Under the pieces are notes generated by a model. The model did no database searches and had not been told where the DNA came from. It worked only from the letters and a program-made list of their open reading frames with translations. Of a stretch of DNA of 7,218 bases, positions 4,791-7,218 are shown in pieces (position 1 is the stretch's first letter; each line of letters begins with the position of its first letter). The position numbers and the translations under genes are program-made. The stretch is from Thermohalobaculum sp045106875 (GTDB lineage: Bacteria; Pseudomonadota; Alphaproteobacteria; Rhodobacterales; Rhodobacteraceae): the NCBI GenBank assembly GCA_045106875.1, contig JBGCFK010000326.1, positions 1 through 7,218 of the forward strand, given 5' to 3'.

Positions 4791-7007
4791 TCAATGCGGG
4801 CGCTGCGCTCCGTCCATCGCGATCTTCACGGTCGCAGTCAACTCGTTCAGTGAAAATGGCTTCGGCAAGAACAAGAAGTCATTGTCTGTCAGATTGCGCT
4901 GGAACGAGTCCTCAGCGTAACCAGAGATAAACACCACCCTGAGATCGGGACGCAGGATCCGGGCTTTGTTTGCGAATGTCGGGCCATCCATGCCCGGCAT
5001 GACGACATCGGACACCAGAACATCAACTTCGTCGGGGGCATTCTCGAGCAATGCGATCGCCACTTCTGCCGATTCCGCTTCGATGACCCTATATCCCCGC
5101 AGCTTGAGCGCGCGGCTGGCAAACGAGCGCACAGGAGCCTCGTCCTCGACCAGCATGACCGCCCCTTGACCGGTCAGATCGGTTCCTTCAGGTTCGGGTG
5201 CAGCAATCTTCGGCACTTCGTCCCGCACTTCCGAGTAGGCCCGAGGCAGCAAGATGGTAAACCTCGCACCGCCTTCGTTCTTGTTCTGGACGTAGATGTA
5301 TCCACCAGACTGCTTGACGATGCCATAAACTGTCGACAAACCAAGCCCGGTGCCCTCACCTTGCGGCTTCGTCGTGAAGAAGGGGTCGAACACCTTGTCG
5401 ATGACTTGCGCATCGATCCCGGTGCCATTATCCGACACACTTATCTCCACGTACTCGCCGGGTGGCACCGAAATTCCGGGGAACTGTTGATCCTGCGCCA
5501 GTTTGCGATTGCAGGTTGCAATGGTGATCACTCCACCGCTGGGCATGGCATCCCGCGCATTCACCACCAGGTTCATCAGTGCTTGCTCAAGCTGCTGGTT
5601 GTCGGCTCGCACCGACCCAAGATCGCGCCCATGATCGAGCGAAAGCGAAATATTCTCCCCAATCAGTCGATCCAGTAGATATAGCGTGTCCGTAACCACA
5701 TCCTGAACCGATAGAAGTTTCGGTTGCAGGGTTTGTTTACGTGAGAACGCCAACAGCTGGCGGACCAGCGCCGCAGCACGATTGGAGTTCTGGCGGATCT
5801 GCGTAAGGTCCGAAAAATCAGGATGGCTCGCGTCCTTGCGAAGCAGCAGCAGATCGCAATTGCCCGAAATCGCGGTCAGGACATTGTTGAAATCGTGCGC
5901 GACACCGCCAGCAAGCTTGCCCACAGCCTCCATCTTCTGGGACTGGGCAAACTTTTCCTCCATCAGGCGAATTTCCGAGGCATCTGTCAGCACAGCGACC
6001 AGAGAGGGTTGCCCTTGCACATTCATACGCGTCAGCGACACTTGCGCAAAGCTGTCGAAATTACCGTCCTTAAGCCGCACCATCTCGCCGCCCGTTGTCT
6101 GGCGACCCGACTGCACTTCGGCCAGCAGCTTGTCCAGTGAGCGCCCCAGCGGTTGCAGCACGTCGCCCAGCATCCTGCCCGCGCTGAAGCTGTCGCCCAG
6201 CATTTCCCGCGCCTGACTGTTGCCCCAAAACACGCGCCCGTCGATGTCGAGGTGCAAAAGCGAAATTGGCAGGGCTTCGAGCGTTTCGGCGGCACTGATC
6301 TGGCTCGTCGTTTCACCATCCGGTAGAAACAAAAAGATCTCATGGGTCTCGGAAAGACCACCAGGTTCGACCCGAAGCGCAGTCAGGGCCAACCGGTCCG
6401 TGCCGTCTCTGCTAGGCAGCACGATACGGCCCGAGACAAAGACTCCATGATCCACCTGCTTGGCCAGAATCTCCAGTGCATCATCCGAAAAGAGCTCGCG
6501 AAACAGATCATTCGCCGCAGGCCCGTCTATCGCGCCGAAACGGGCATAGGCAAATGGCGCCCCCTCGTAGATGTCCGAGCCGCCATCCGGGAAAAACGCA
6601 CCAAGTTTCGCCCGCGGCACGACCTGCCAAATAAGCGAATCCACGCCTGCGACCTGAACCGTCAACACAGCCGGCTCGCCAGAGTGGCCCATGCGGTAGG
6701 CGTTCAGCGCGAGGCCTTCCTGAATCGCAAGCCGCGAGAGCCGGTAGATCTCGGCTGCCGTTGCGCCCAGCACCGGGTTCAGCCGGTCCACGACAGTCCC
6801 TTTCATAGGCGACAACGCGTTCAGCGCATCGTTGGAGGCCCGCACACGGCCATCACGCGCGCTCAGCAGCGCAGGCCAATCTCGCCCCTCGGTCAGCGAT
6901 GTAAGGTCCTCTTTGCGCCTGTCGAACAACCGGACAAGTGCAATGGTAACCGCCATGGTGCCTGCAATCGTCACAATCAAAGGAGCCAGGGACCAGAACA
7001 TGGTCAT
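4791..7007 (-). CDS. cckA: CckA-like hybrid sensor histidine kinase/phosphatase
   Basis: A 738-residue membrane kinase, the top of the CckA-ChpT-CtrA phosphorelay that controls cell cycle, motility and gene transfer agents in alphaproteobacteria. In order: one membrane helix (about 5-27), a PAS-like sensor region (about 45-240), a clear PAS domain (about 242-345, LPISLLHLDIDGRVFWGN), HisKA with phosphoacceptor His371 in GGVAHDFNN, and HATPase with N box NLVVNARDAM (479-488). The ATPase also has G1 SDNGTGI (Asp526) and G2 GEGTGLGLS. The C-terminal receiver has EDE at 621-623, phosphoacceptor Asp667 in VSDVVMPGMDG, Ser695 and Lys716 in LPKPF. HDFNN plus this domain order is typical of CckA. Only one membrane helix is evident, whereas Caulobacter CckA has two. 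The start may be GTG 7013, ATG 7007 or ATG 7001; I chose 7007 from its spacing to GGAGG. The gene is convergent with atpF. Confidence 0.93.
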   Translation of the reverse strand: MTMFWSLAPLIVTIAGTMAVTIALVRLFDRRKEDLTSLTEGRDWPALLSARDGRVRASNDALNALSPMKGTVVDRLNPVLGATAAEIYRLSRLAIQEGLALNAYRMGHSGEPAVLTVQVAGVDSLIWQVVPRAKLGAFFPDGGSDIYEGAPFAYARFGAIDGPAANDLFRELFSDDALEILAKQVDHGVFVSGRIVLPSRDGTDRLALTALRVEPGGLSETHEIFLFLPDGETTSQISAAETLEALPISLLHLDIDGRVFWGNSQAREMLGDSFSAGRMLGDVLQPLGRSLDKLLAEVQSGRQTTGGEMVRLKDGNFDSFAQVSLTRMNVQGQPSLVAVLTDASEIRLMEEKFAQSQKMEAVGKLAGGVAHDFNNVLTAISGNCDLLLLRKDASHPDFSDLTQIRQNSNRAAALVRQLLAFSRKQTLQPKLLSVQDVVTDTLYLLDRLIGENISLSLDHGRDLGSVRADNQQLEQALMNLVVNARDAMPSGGVITIATCNRKLAQDQQFPGISVPPGEYVEISVSDNGTGIDAQVIDKVFDPFFTTKPQGEGTGLGLSTVYGIVKQSGGYIYVQNKNEGGARFTILLPRAYSEVRDEVPKIAAPEPEGTDLTGQGAVMLVEDEAPVRSFASRALKLRGYRVIEAESAEVAIALLENAPDEVDVLVSDVVMPGMDGPTFANKARILRPDLRVVFISGYAEDSFQRNLTDNDFLFLPKPFSLNELTATVKIAMDGAQRPH

Positions 7008-7017
7008 GTGCACGTTT

Positions 7018-7025
7018 CCTCCCCC
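7018..7025 (-). promoter_or_regulatory. Ribosome binding site of cckA
   Basis: The minus strand reads GGGGGAGG just upstream of cckA. Its GGAGG core (complement of 7018-7022) is 10 nt from the ATG at 7007 and 4 nt from the GTG at 7013. This favours the ATG slightly and leaves both open. Confidence 0.65.
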
Positions 7026-7150
7026 GAGGCCCGGCTACGACGTGCCGATCAAAACCGGATCCCGGACGTGATCTCAGCTCGCCAAGCCTGCATGTGGTCG
7101 ATCAACAGACCCCGCATCCATAGCATGCTTTGGCAACTAGAGCTAAATGG

Positions 7151-7188
7151 TGAACGAATGATTAACCTATGCCGAGTGCCGTTAACCT
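7151..7188. promoter_or_regulatory. CtrA-box-like TTAA motifs upstream of cckA
   Basis: TGAA (7151-7154), seven bases, then TTAA (7162-7165) fits the CtrA consensus TTAA-N7-TTAA with one mismatch. TTAACCT occurs at 7162-7168 and again at 7182-7188, exactly 20 bp apart, close to two helical turns. The cluster is about 145-180 bp upstream of the cckA start. It could act on cckA or on a rightward gene beyond the window. No clear -35/-10 pair was found. Between it and the cckA ribosome site (7026-7150) I see nothing else I can support. Confidence 0.35.
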
Positions 7189-7218
7189 TTTACTCAACGA
7201 GGACCAAGCCGCCCCAAC

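Noticed and set aside
5166..5678. Plus-strand open frame inside cckA
   Set aside because: It is antisense to the conserved HATPase domain and resembles no known protein.

Overview
The window looks like chromosomal core DNA from an alphaproteobacterium, most likely of the Rhodobacterales (Roseobacter/Rhodobacter type). Three things point there. The F0 ATP synthase genes form their own operon without F1 genes and carry a second, divergent b' subunit. A CckA-type hybrid histidine kinase lies next to them. The protein sequences (c subunit RNPA loop and FAEALGIF segment, AtpB SIRLAGN motif, CckA catalytic core) have an alphaproteobacterial look. I saw no mobile element, CRISPR array, tRNA or rRNA.

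Layout. At the left edge (1-165, minus strand) is the N-terminal part of a glutathione S-transferase-like protein. Divergent from it, across a 145-bp spacer holding a perfect 6-bp inverted repeat, is a two-gene plus-strand unit. It consists of an alpha/beta hydrolase (311-1015) and a 2-keto-4-pentenoate hydratase-family protein (1029-1847), 13 bp apart and probably co-transcribed. A 214-bp intergenic region follows, with a strong GC-rich hairpin and a plausible sigma-70 promoter. The F0 operon comes next: atpI (2062-2409), atpB (2414-3181), atpE (3217-3465), the b' gene (3555-4112) and atpF (4116-4607), closed by a clear rho-independent terminator (4641-4668). Convergent to it, on the minus strand, lies the complete gene for a CckA-like hybrid kinase (7007-4791). 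The last 211 bp (7008-7218) form its upstream region and contain CtrA-box-like TTAA motifs.

How the genes work together. atpB (a), atpE (c) and the b'/b pair make the membrane proton channel and peripheral stalk; AtpI helps c-ring assembly. The F1 genes must be elsewhere, as is usual in this class. Two back-to-back hairpins sit between atpE and the b' gene, where a large drop in expression is needed because c is made in many copies per complex. CckA is the top kinase of the CckA-ChpT-CtrA phosphorelay. The hydrolase/hydratase pair resembles the tail of meta-cleavage catabolic pathways, but its substrate cannot be told from sequence.

The most notable observation is that atpI has no ATG, GTG or TTG at its expected start. 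A strong Shine-Dalgarno sequence instead sits 8 nt upstream of an in-frame ATC codon. I found no convincing evidence of an entirely undescribed system here.
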